From: UBA10183 sp041653835
GTDB taxonomy: Bacteria > Omnitrophota > Gorgyraeia > Gorgyraeales > Gorgyraeaceae
Length of the DNA stretch: 64,000 nt
NCBI GenBank assembly: GCA_041653835.1
Contig: JBAZEP010000003.1
Coordinates: 1-64,000, forward strand
Direction: 5' to 3'
Of this stretch, positions 14,115 to 21,485 are shown piece by piece (positions within the stretch are counted from its first letter, which is position 1; each line of letters opens with the position of its first letter). Position numbers and translations under genes: made by a program. The notes below the pieces were generated by a model. That model was not told where the DNA came from, did not search any database, and was given only the letters and a program-made list of their open reading frames with translations.

Positions 14115-15128
14115 ATGGTTAAGACTAAAATAATCTGCACTATCGGCCCTTCAAGCCGGAATTATCCTGTCCTGAGAAAAATGATGCTTAGCGGCATGGA
14201 CGTTTCAAGGCTTAATTTTTCCCACGGGTCTCTCGCGGAGCATAAAAAATATCTGGATACGATAAATATCCTGAATAAGAAATATTCCAGGCATATAAGG
14301 ATCCTCGGCGACCTGGAAGGTTACAGGATAAGGATAGGAAAGCTTAAAAAAGAGCTCCCCCTGAGGAAAAAACAAACGCTTCTATTGACCAATGATCCGG
14401 ACGCCCGGGCGCGGGAAGCGATACCATTTGATTATAAAGGGCCGCTGGGCGATATAAAGAAAGGTTGTTTCATATATATCGACGACGGTAATATAGCGCT
14501 TAAGGTCACTTCCGTTACTAAACAATACCTGGTAACGGAAGTAACGGCGCCCGGCATACTCAAAGAACACAAGGGCATGAATATACCTGATATCAGGCTT
14601 AAGTTCAGGGGCTTGACTGATAAAGACAGGCTGGGTATAAAATTCAGCGTGGAAAATAAAATAGATTATATTGCCCAGTCATTCGTGAGGTCTAAACAGG
14701 ATATCCTTTGTTTCAGGGATATGGTTAAAGACGCCCTTCCCGGATGTAAGATTATCGCCAAGATAGAAAACCGGCAGGGCATCAGGAATATAGACGAGAT
14801 AATGGCGGTTTGCGACGGGATAATGGTGGCCAGGGGAGATATGGGCGTGTCACTGCCTATCTACGAGATAGCCATAATACAGAAGATGATAATCAGGAAA
14901 TGCAACGCCATGAAAAAATTCGTTATTACCGCTACCCAGATGCTCGAGAGCATGACCGAGAACCCGAGGCCTACGCGCGCTGAGGTCACGGATGTCTCGA
15001 ACGCTATATTCGACGGTTCTGATTTCCTGATGCTTTCAGGAGAGACCGCGGCGGGGAAATATCCTGTTGAGTCTGTGGATATGATGAATAAGATCATTAA
15101 ATTTACCGAAAGCCACATAAATGATTAA
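14115..15128 (+). CDS. pyk: Pyruvate kinase, short form lacking the C-terminal domain
   Basis: 337 residues against about 470 for most bacterial enzymes. The catalytic barrel is intact: TKIICTIGPSS, SRLNFSHG, AKIENRQGI with the catalytic Lys, and MVARGDMGV. The frame ends in good sequence right after NAIFDGSDFLMLSGETAAG and one more helix, so the allosteric C-domain is absent; its loss would remove fructose-bisphosphate or similar control. It converts PEP and ADP to pyruvate and ATP. It overlaps the next gene by 8 bp, so the truncation is not a recent frameshift. Start is apparently leaderless. Confidence 0.92.
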   Translation: MVKTKIICTIGPSSRNYPVLRKMMLSGMDVSRLNFSHGSLAEHKKYLDTINILNKKYSRHIRILGDLEGYRIRIGKLKKELPLRKKQTLLLTNDPDARAREAIPFDYKGPLGDIKKGCFIYIDDGNIALKVTSVTKQYLVTEVTAPGILKEHKGMNIPDIRLKFRGLTDKDRLGIKFSVENKIDYIAQSFVRSKQDILCFRDMVKDALPGCKIIAKIENRQGIRNIDEIMAVCDGIMVARGDMGVSLPIYEIAIIQKMIIRKCNAMKKFVITATQMLESMTENPRPTRAEVTDVSNAIFDGSDFLMLSGETAAGKYPVESVDMMNKIIKFTESHIND

Positions 15129-16164
15129 AAATACGCCGAAAGAATATGAGATAGGGGATAAAGCGGCGGATGACCTGATAAGCGGACTTGCCGCGAGATC
15201 AGGTTCCCTTGATACAGAGTCTTTACTGCGCGAGATACTTACGACAGCTGTCAAGCTGGGCATGGAATCCGGGGACAGGGGAGACCTTAAACTTGTAAAT
15301 AACGCGCTGAAAGAACTGCGGTATTCTTTCAAGATATTCTCCCCTTACAGGAATGTCAAAAAAGTGATAATCTTCGGTTCCGCCCGGTCGAAACCCGGCT
15401 CCGGCGAATATAAAATGGCGGAGGAATTTTCCAGGAAAATGGCGGGAAAAGGGTATATGATCGTGACAGGCGGCGGCCCGGGAGTGATGGAAGCGGGCAA
15501 TAAAGGCGCCGACGGAAAAGATTTCGCGCTCAATATCCGCCTTCCCCACGAGCAAAAGCCCAACCCGTATATAAACGAGAAAAACAGGATAATTAATTTT
15601 AAATATTTTTTCACCAGGAAGTTGATTTTTATAAAAGAGACGGACGCGACCGCGCTTTTCCCGGGCGGATTTGGCACTAATGATGAGGGATTCGAGGCGC
15701 TTACCCTGATCCAGACCGGTAAATCCAGGCCGAGGCCTGTAGTCTTGATGGAACCGAAAGGCTCAAGCTACTGGGCTGATTGGAAAAAATTCCTGGATAA
15801 ACAGATGGTCGGGAACGGTTACATAAAAAAAGAAGATTGCGATCTTTTTTATATCGCGAAAAGTCCCGGCGAAGCGATCAGGTATATAGAAAATTTTTAC
15901 AGGGTTTATCACTCGATAAGGTATGTCTCGGGCACGACCGTATTAAGGCTGAACAGGAATATCTCCGGAAAAACATTGGATCTTATAAACCAGGAATTCA
16001 AAGATATCCTCGCGAGCGGCAGGATAACGCTTTCGCCTCCCCTGAAAGAGGAGGCCCAGAAAAAAGAATATCTCGATCTCCCCCGTCTTGTCATGGACTT
16101 TAATCTCCGGGACTATGGCAGGCTCTGCAAATTGATCCGCGCCATAAACGAAGATCCCTCGTAG
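15121..16164 (+). CDS. LOG family protein (lysine decarboxylase-like fold) with N- and C-terminal extensions
   Basis: 347 residues. The core carries both LOG signatures: GGGPGVMEAGNKGA (about 118-131) and PGGFGTNDEGFEAL (about 180-193). LOG proteins hydrolyse nucleoside 5'-monophosphates (cytokinin-activating in plants; PpnN-like in bacteria). About 75 residues precede the core and about 80 follow it, so it is longer than simple LOG proteins (~190) but shorter than PpnN (~450). It overlaps pyk by 8 bp, implying coupled translation. Confidence 0.85.
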   Translation: MIKNTPKEYEIGDKAADDLISGLAARSGSLDTESLLREILTTAVKLGMESGDRGDLKLVNNALKELRYSFKIFSPYRNVKKVIIFGSARSKPGSGEYKMAEEFSRKMAGKGYMIVTGGGPGVMEAGNKGADGKDFALNIRLPHEQKPNPYINEKNRIINFKYFFTRKLIFIKETDATALFPGGFGTNDEGFEALTLIQTGKSRPRPVVLMEPKGSSYWADWKKFLDKQMVGNGYIKKEDCDLFYIAKSPGEAIRYIENFYRVYHSIRYVSGTTVLRLNRNISGKTLDLINQEFKDILASGRITLSPPLKEEAQKKEYLDLPRLVMDFNLRDYGRLCKLIRAINEDPS

Positions 16165-16247
16165 TAGAGAAAAGTCAGAAAAAAACAGAATAACTCCATT
16201 CACAGGTTATCAGCCTTGTGCAATAATGTGTAAAAAAGGGGGTTTAC

Positions 16248-16685
16248 ATGTTTACTAAAATATTTGTATTAGCGTGCGCGGTTACGTTATTGTGCGCGGG
16301 TACCGGGCTCTGCGGTGTTTATTCGGATATCGCGGATGAGGTTGAAGCGAAAAACGGGGTAAAAGAAATAACTTATGACCAGTTCATGGACATAAGGGAT
16401 TCCGGGGAAGATTATAAGCTTCTCGATGTGCTTGCCGGGGAAAGTTACAATGAAGGGCACATAGAAGGCTCGCTGTCATTTCCCCTTGATGAAATAGATG
16501 AGGCAACAGCCGCGGAACGCTTATCCATGGACGATAATATAATAGTGTACTGCGGCAGTTTCCAGTGCACAGCTTCTACCGCTGCCGCCCAAAAATTATC
16601 CGAATTGGGCTATAACGTGCTTGATTATAAAGGCGGGCTCCAGGAATGGCAGGAAAAAGGCAATGAACTTATTTCCGGGATGTAA
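16248..16685 (+). CDS. Exported rhodanese-domain protein
   Basis: 145 residues. Residues 1-22 form a signal peptide ending in an LCG cleavage-like site, possibly Sec-type. The rest is one rhodanese domain: LLDVLAGESYNEGHIEGS and the active-site loop YCGSFQCTAS with Cys102. It probably handles persulfide or sulfane sulfur in the periplasm. AAGGGGG precedes the start. Substrate unknown. Confidence 0.87.
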   Translation: MFTKIFVLACAVTLLCAGTGLCGVYSDIADEVEAKNGVKEITYDQFMDIRDSGEDYKLLDVLAGESYNEGHIEGSLSFPLDEIDEATAAERLSMDDNIIVYCGSFQCTASTAAAQKLSELGYNVLDYKGGLQEWQEKGNELISGM

Positions 16686-16714
16686 ACTTAGCTTATATTG
16701 ACAAAGCAGGAAGC

Positions 16715-16861
16715 ATGGTATTGATCAATAAAAGTATAGGCACGGATGAAAAACTTGATATATTGTCGCGTGATTCCAGGTATGACCTTGCCTGCGCCTG
16801 CGCAACGCGCAATGGATCCCAAAGAGGCATGGGCAAAGCCGCCCCATATCTTGTATTTTAG
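16715..16861 (+). pseudogene. N-terminal remnant of a radical SAM (putative DNA modification/repair) protein
   Basis: 48 codons from ATG 16715 to TAG 16859-16861. The sequence DEKLDILSRDSRYDLACAC resembles the start of the ~400-residue 'putative DNA modification/repair radical SAM' family, whose members begin with K-x-ILxxxxKYDxxC. Nothing of the radical SAM core follows, so it is a truncated remnant or a stand-alone vestige. No ribosome site is obvious. Family recognition is from memory of the N-terminal pattern. Confidence 0.45.
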
Positions 16862-16885
16862 CTATGTTATTTTTATGGAAAATGG

Positions 16886-16891
16886 TATGAT
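16886..16891 (+). promoter_or_regulatory. -10 box of otsB, apparently leaderless
   Basis: TATGAT ends 6 bp before the otsB ATG at 16898 with no ribosome site between; a -35 element is not convincing. Confidence 0.4.
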
Positions 16892-16897
16892 GAAAGC

Positions 16898-17710
16898 ATG
16901 AAGTATTTATTTTCTCAATTGGACAAGTTAAAAGATGTATTGGAAAAGAGGCCTGTTTTTCTCTTCCTGGACTATGACGGTACATTGGTGCCTATAGCCC
17001 AGCGGCCGGATAAAGCGGTTATTTCCGGGAACGCGCTGAAGGCGCTCTCGGGTTTGGCGAAAAATCCGGATTGCAGGGTGGCTGTCATAAGCGGGAGGTC
17101 TTTGAAAAATATAAAGGATATGGTAAACTTAAAAGACATAAGCTATGCCGGTAACCACGGCCTGGAAATAGAGGGCGCGGGCATTAAGTTCAAGACGCCT
17201 GTTTTGCCGGGATATAAACTTGCGCTCAGAAAGCTCAAAACCATCCTGAAAAAAAAATTGTCTGTTATCAGGGGGGCTATTGTAGAAGATAAGGGCCTGA
17301 CATTAAGCGTCCATTATCGTCTTGTTGAAGCTAAAAAAATACCTGCCCTGAAAACCATTTTTTATAAGACAGCGGAGCGTTACGGCGTTCCCGCGGGAAT
17401 AAAGATAACGACGGGTAAAAAGGTGCTGGAGATAAGGCCTGATTTGAAGCAGGACAAAGGCAGGATCGTCCTGTGGCTGTTATCGAAGGTGAAAACCAGA
17501 GCGGGTAAAAAGCCAAGCCTGCCTGTTTATATAGGAGATGACGTTACGGATGAGGACGCGTTCAGGGCGCTGAGAGGCAGGGGGCTGACGGTGTTCGTCG
17601 GGAAACCCGGAAGGTCTTCGGCGGAATATTTCGTCAGGGGCACAGGAGAAGTGATAGATTTTTTAAAAGAGGTTTTGAAGATAAAGAACGGGGCTGTATG
17701 CAGGAATTGA
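16898..17710 (+). CDS. otsB: Trehalose-6-phosphate phosphatase (HAD superfamily)
   Basis: 270 residues, usual length. HAD motif I DYDGTL gives Asp25 (nucleophile) and Asp27; AVISGRS is motif II, the lysine near KVLEIRP is in place, and GDDVTDEDAF is motif IV. It dephosphorylates trehalose-6-phosphate to trehalose. Its 3' end overlaps the DUF5752 gene by 13 bp, and a treT-like glycosyltransferase follows, making a three-gene trehalose cluster. Confidence 0.92.
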   Translation: MKYLFSQLDKLKDVLEKRPVFLFLDYDGTLVPIAQRPDKAVISGNALKALSGLAKNPDCRVAVISGRSLKNIKDMVNLKDISYAGNHGLEIEGAGIKFKTPVLPGYKLALRKLKTILKKKLSVIRGAIVEDKGLTLSVHYRLVEAKKIPALKTIFYKTAERYGVPAGIKITTGKKVLEIRPDLKQDKGRIVLWLLSKVKTRAGKKPSLPVYIGDDVTDEDAFRALRGRGLTVFVGKPGRSSAEYFVRGTGEVIDFLKEVLKIKNGAVCRN

Positions 17711-18372
17711 CCAAAGCCAAAGAACCTTTCAAGTTTTTCACAAGGCTGCATCTCTCGGAATTGACCGGCCTTAGGGCGTCGAATCTCAGCCAGTTGTCGA
17801 AAATACTCAAAGATATTTCCGGCTCGTCTATATATCACCACACGCACAGGTTTTTACAACAGCACCAGTACCTTTCCCCTGAGCCCCCCAATGATTTTGC
17901 CTATTGGGTAAGTAATGTCCTGGGCGAGAATGAACTGGGCGAAAGGCTGGCCAGCATAGATACCGTCCGGTTTTCCACTATCCGCGGTATCAGGGACAAG
18001 ATTACCTCCACCATAGATGGTTATCTTAGAAAGAATCCATTGGCCAGGTTAAGGTTCGCCGGCGAAGGCGGCGAGTTCCATTTTATAAAATCCGTAAGTT
18101 TTATTTTACCTACCGAACATATAGCGTATGACCTGAGAGAGTTCAGTATTATCATGAGCAAGGTAACGATAGATTCCATATATTTTCACATATTCGAGGC
18201 GCGTTTGAGGCTTGAGAAAAAAACAAATGATTTTTCAGCCTGGATAGAGACATCCATCGGGGACAAGGAACTCGCGGACAGGATCTCGAGGCTGGACCCC
18301 TATACACATACACTCGAGGAATTAAGAAGGACTATCATCCAGATAGTGGGACAGAGATTAAAGGGCGGATAA
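17698..18372 (+). CDS. DUF5752 family protein in the trehalose cluster
   Basis: 224 residues, no signal peptide or membrane segment. Two similar halves are suggested by FKFFTRLHLSELTGLRASNL and DFAYWVSNVLGENELGERLASID early, and by DFSAWIETSIGDKELADRISRLD near the end: the two 'W-(V/I)..(V/S)(L/I)G(E/D)xEL..R(L/I)' units read as an internal repeat. I recognise it as DUF5752, commonly found next to trehalose or sugar glycosyltransferases; function unknown. It overlaps otsB by 13 bp and treT by 1 bp (TAATG), so all three are probably made together. Confidence 0.75.
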   Translation: MQELTKAKEPFKFFTRLHLSELTGLRASNLSQLSKILKDISGSSIYHHTHRFLQQHQYLSPEPPNDFAYWVSNVLGENELGERLASIDTVRFSTIRGIRDKITSTIDGYLRKNPLARLRFAGEGGEFHFIKSVSFILPTEHIAYDLREFSIIMSKVTIDSIYFHIFEARLRLEKKTNDFSAWIETSIGDKELADRISRLDPYTHTLEELRRTIIQIVGQRLKGG

Positions 18373-19589
18373 TGGGCAGTATAAGCATAAAAGATTATAT
18401 ACCTATAGCAGGGAAATCCACCATAGATGATTTGTTTTTGCTGGCGGAAAGGCTTAAAGGAAAGGTTATCCAGCATGTCAATTCTACCGCGGTCGGAGGC
18501 GGGGTCGCCGAGATACTCAGCCGCATGACGCCCCTGCTTAAGCAGTTGGGCGTGGACAACAAATGGGATGTCATAAAGGGCGGCGCCAGGTTTTTTGAGG
18601 TGACAAAGAAATTCCATAACGCTTTGCATGGAAAACGCGAACAGATAACCCGGAACGATTTCGATATATTCGTGGAAACCAGCCGGGAAAATATAAAGGC
18701 GCTGGATACGTACGGCGACATAGTGTTCGTGCACGACCCCCAGCCCATAGCGCTGGTAAAGAAGAGAGCCGGGAATAAATGGCTCTGGCGCTGCCATGTC
18801 GATGTGTCCGATCCTGATAGGCGGGTATGGAGATTCCTGGAAAGTTTTATAACAGATTATGACGCCGCGGTATTTTCCGCGCCCAACTTTTCGCAGAAGC
18901 TGTCCATAAGGCAGTTCCTGATATCACCGTCCATAGACCCCCTGAGCGATAAGAACAAAGAACTGCCGCAGGAGGTAGTAGATTCGGTGCTTGAAAAATA
19001 CGGCATCAAAAAGGATAAGCCGATAATCACGCAGATATCCCGCTTTGACCGCTTGAAGGACCCTATCGGGGTTATCGAGGCGTACAAGGGCGTAAAAAAA
19101 TATATAGACTGCATGCTTATACTGGCCGGGGGAGGCGCGTCGGATGATCCAGAGGGCGTGCAGGTACTGGAAGAGGTTATGGAGCGCTCGAAGGACGATA
19201 AAGATATCCATGTATTATTATTGCCGCAGGATGATATAATCATCAACGCGCTGCAGCGCGCCTCCGACGTGATAATACAAAAATCTCTGAAAGAAGGCTT
19301 CGGCCTTACCGTATCGGAGGCGTTATGGAAAGCCAAACCGGTAGTGGCGTCAAATGTGGGAGGCATCCCCCTCCAGGTAAAACATAAATATTCCGGCTTA
19401 TTGTGCCATTCAATAGACGGCGCGGGATTTGCCATCAAACAATTGCTGGCGAACCCGGCATACGCTAAAAAATTAGGAGAGAACGGCAGGGAGCATATAA
19501 GGAACAACTTTTTGATCACACGCCATATCAGGGAATACATGTTATTATTCCTTTCGTTATATCACGGTGAGGATGTGGTATATTTATAA
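18372..19589 (+). CDS. treT: Trehalose synthase-type glycosyltransferase (GT4, TreT-like)
   Basis: 405 residues, GT-B fold. HVNSTAVGGGVAEIL near the N-terminus is the sugar-nucleotide loop of TreT; the C-terminal EX7E region reads KEGFGLTVSEALW, followed by KPVVASNVGGIPLQV. TreT makes trehalose from NDP-glucose and glucose in one step. With an OtsB phosphatase in the same operon, trehalose-6-phosphate synthase activity on glucose-6-phosphate is an alternative. AGGGCGGATA precedes the start. Confidence 0.85.
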   Translation: MGSISIKDYIPIAGKSTIDDLFLLAERLKGKVIQHVNSTAVGGGVAEILSRMTPLLKQLGVDNKWDVIKGGARFFEVTKKFHNALHGKREQITRNDFDIFVETSRENIKALDTYGDIVFVHDPQPIALVKKRAGNKWLWRCHVDVSDPDRRVWRFLESFITDYDAAVFSAPNFSQKLSIRQFLISPSIDPLSDKNKELPQEVVDSVLEKYGIKKDKPIITQISRFDRLKDPIGVIEAYKGVKKYIDCMLILAGGGASDDPEGVQVLEEVMERSKDDKDIHVLLLPQDDIIINALQRASDVIIQKSLKEGFGLTVSEALWKAKPVVASNVGGIPLQVKHKYSGLLCHSIDGAGFAIKQLLANPAYAKKLGENGREHIRNNFLITRHIREYMLLFLSLYHGEDVVYL

Positions 19590-19607
19590 ACAAAAGGAGA
19601 GGCGCGT

Positions 19608-20294
19608 ATGAAAATTTTAATTTTTGTCATAATAGCTGTCCTGGTAGTAATCGCATTCAATATGTTTACGCATGCTCAGCCGGTAAAGACAGCTGAAAAA
19701 GCGCCGATACCTTCCGCATCCCGTATCCAGACAAAAGATTTTTCCGGATTGCTCGGGATGAGCGGATTCAGCGACACGCTTCTCGGCGATCATTTCAAGC
19801 TTTACCAGGGCTATATAAAGAACACCAACGCTATTTTTGAAAAACTCGATATCCTGTCCAGCGAAGGGAAGGACCGTACCCCTGAATACGCGGAGTTAAA
19901 ACGCAGGCTCGGATGGGAATTCAACGGCGCGCTCCTGCACGAATATTATTTCGAGAACCTCGGAGGTAAAGAACCTCTTGACCCTGGAAGCGCCTTCTAT
20001 AGGAAAATCGCCGCGGATTTCAAGAGTTTCGACGACTGGAAAAAGGATTTTATTTCCACGGGTATGATGCGCGGTATCGGCTGGGTCGTGCTTTACCTGG
20101 AACCTAAAACAGGGAAGCTCGTGAATTCCTGGATAAATGAGCATGATACGGCGCATATCGCCGGAGCGACGCCACTCTTGGTAATGGACGTATTCGAGCA
20201 CGCGTATATGACAGACTATCAGCTTGACAGAGAAAAATATATCGACAGCTTTTTCAGGAATATAAACTGGAAAACCGTTTCAGCGCGTTTCTAA
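19608..20294 (+). CDS. Exported Fe/Mn superoxide dismutase family protein
   Basis: 228 residues. A hydrophobic N-terminal segment (about 2-18) followed by THAQ suggests export or membrane anchoring. The SOD fold is visible: LLHEYYFENL (second His ligand) and DVFEHAYMTDYQ (Asp and last His ligands), ending in the FFRNINWKTVSARF stretch. The first-ligand region reads GDHFKLYQGY instead of the usual H-x-x-K-H-H, so its His is shifted by one or replaced. It removes superoxide outside the cytoplasm if active. AAAGGAGAGG precedes the start. Confidence 0.85.
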   Translation: MKILIFVIIAVLVVIAFNMFTHAQPVKTAEKAPIPSASRIQTKDFSGLLGMSGFSDTLLGDHFKLYQGYIKNTNAIFEKLDILSSEGKDRTPEYAELKRRLGWEFNGALLHEYYFENLGGKEPLDPGSAFYRKIAADFKSFDDWKKDFISTGMMRGIGWVVLYLEPKTGKLVNSWINEHDTAHIAGATPLLVMDVFEHAYMTDYQLDREKYIDSFFRNINWKTVSARF

Positions 20295-20295
20295 G

Positions 20296-20324
20296 TTGAC
20301 AATCGCGCTTTAAAATGATTTAAT
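20296..20324 (+). promoter_or_regulatory. Promoter of the thi4 transcript
   Basis: TTGACA at 20296-20301, a 17-bp spacer and TTTAAT at 20319-20324, placing the start just before the TPP aptamer. Confidence 0.65.
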
Positions 20325-20333
20325 AAGATAAAT

Positions 20334-20428
20334 AACGGGGAGGCCGCTGGATCGCGGCCTGAGAGTTCCGTGGAGCGAACGGATTACCCTTTGAACCTGA
20401 ACTGGATAATGCCAGCGTAGGGAAAGAT
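20334..20428 (+). promoter_or_regulatory. TPP (THI-box) riboswitch
   Basis: The conserved parts CTGAGAG, ACCCTTTGAACCTGA, CTGGATAATGCCAGCG and TAGGGA are present in order, with GGGG at the 5' side closing the first stem. It binds thiamine pyrophosphate and controls the thiazole gene thi4 downstream. Confidence 0.96.
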
Positions 20429-20442
20429 GTTAATTGTTCCGG

Positions 20443-20476
20443 CCCTTACGCGTTGTGTGTAAGGGTTATTTTTTTA
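20443..20476 (+). terminator. Expression-platform terminator of the TPP riboswitch
   Basis: CCCTTAC and GTAAGGG form a stem with a 9-nt loop, followed by TTATTTTTTT. Transcription is expected to stop here when TPP is bound. Confidence 0.85.
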
Positions 20477-20495
20477 TACTGGAAAGGGGGCGCAA

Positions 20496-21269
20496 ATGCA
20501 ATTGGATGAGATCAAGATATCTAAAGCCATTATCGAATCCTACAGCAAAAAATTAATAGATTCGCTGGATGTCGATGTGGCGATCGTAGGGGCGGGGCCC
20601 GCGGGCATGGTATGCGGTTATTATCTCGCGGCGGCAGGGAAAAAAGTGGCGCTTTTCGAGAGGAAACTTTCGGTCGGGGGCGGGATGTGGGGCGGCGGTA
20701 TAATGTTCAACGAGATAGTGGTCCAGGACAAAGCTAAAGCTATTTTGGACGAGTTCGATATCAGGTACAGGCCTTATGAAGAAGGTTATTACCTCGCGGA
20801 TTCAGTGGAGTCGGTTTCCACTATCTGCTCTAAGGCAATGAAAGCCGGGTTGAAAATATTTAACCTTGTGAGCGTCGAGGACGTGATGGTGCGCGATAAA
20901 AGAGTGACGGGGCTGGTGCTGAACTGGACCGCGGTCGAGATGGCGCATCTGCATGTGGACCCTGTTACCATGCGCGCCAAATTTGTGGTGGACGCCACAG
21001 GCCACCCCGCTGAAGTGGCGCGGATAGTCGAGAGAAAATCCGGCATCCCCCTTAATACGAAGACAGGCAAGACCATGGGCGAGGAATCCATGTGGGCGGA
21101 AGTAGGGGAAGATACCATCGTGGATAATTCGAAAGAGATCTGCCCGGGCATGTATGCCTGCGGCATGTGCGCCAACGCGGTATTCGGCGGCCCGCGCATG
21201 GGCCCGGTGTTCGGCGGCATGCTTCTCGCCGGAAAAAAAGTGGCGCGGGACCTGATTAAAAAACTTTAG
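20496..21269 (+). CDS. thi4: Thiazole synthase Thi4, sulfide-using type
   Basis: 257 residues. FAD/NAD-binding GAGPAGM (32-38), GGGMWGGG (61-68) and GGPRMGPVFGGMLLAGKK are Thi4 hallmarks. It makes the thiazole precursor ADP-thiazole from NAD and glycine. At the position of the sulfur-donating cysteine of yeast Thi4 this protein has His153 (LHVDP), as in methanogen-type enzymes that use free sulfide catalytically with iron and are not single-turnover suicide enzymes. AAAGGGGG precedes the start, and a TPP riboswitch controls the transcript. Confidence 0.93.
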   Translation: MQLDEIKISKAIIESYSKKLIDSLDVDVAIVGAGPAGMVCGYYLAAAGKKVALFERKLSVGGGMWGGGIMFNEIVVQDKAKAILDEFDIRYRPYEEGYYLADSVESVSTICSKAMKAGLKIFNLVSVEDVMVRDKRVTGLVLNWTAVEMAHLHVDPVTMRAKFVVDATGHPAEVARIVERKSGIPLNTKTGKTMGEESMWAEVGEDTIVDNSKEICPGMYACGMCANAVFGGPRMGPVFGGMLLAGKKVARDLIKKL

Positions 21270-21270
21270 G

Positions 21271-21298
21271 TTTACAAATCCTTTTAACGTGGTATAAT
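21271..21298 (+). promoter_or_regulatory. Promoter of the zinc-finger/helicase transcript
   Basis: TTTACA at 21271-21276, 16 bp, and perfect TATAAT at 21293-21298, about 30 bp before the ribosome site of the small gene. Confidence 0.7.
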
Positions 21299-21335
21299 AA
21301 AACAACTAGTAAAAAGGACTAAAAAGTCAGGAGTT

Positions 21336-21485
21336 ATCATCAAGAAAATAAGGACATCTGCCAAAGGCAGAAAATGTAAGTACCTGCATTGCAAGCATAC
21401 CCTGAGTATCTACAATCACGAAGACTATTGCCATGTTCACCAAGGGCTATTAGTGCAGGAATGCGCTTGCAGAGGCTCTAAATGA
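21336..21485 (+). CDS. Small Cys/His zinc-finger-like protein, probable ATC start
   Basis: An open frame of 49 codons ends TGA at 21483-21485, overlapping the ATG of the helicase gene (ATGA). It encodes a basic N-terminus, then C-x4-C-x13-C-x2-H (Cys14, Cys19, Cys33, His36 with ATC as residue 1) and a CAC near the end, so a zinc-binding knuckle is likely. There is no ATG, GTG or TTG in a suitable place; AGGAG at 21329-21333 points to ATC at 21336 or 21339 as start. Coupled to a DEAD-box helicase, it may act in RNA metabolism (inference). Confidence 0.6.
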   Translation: MIKKIRTSAKGRKCKYLHCKHTLSIYNHEDYCHVHQGLLVQECACRGSK

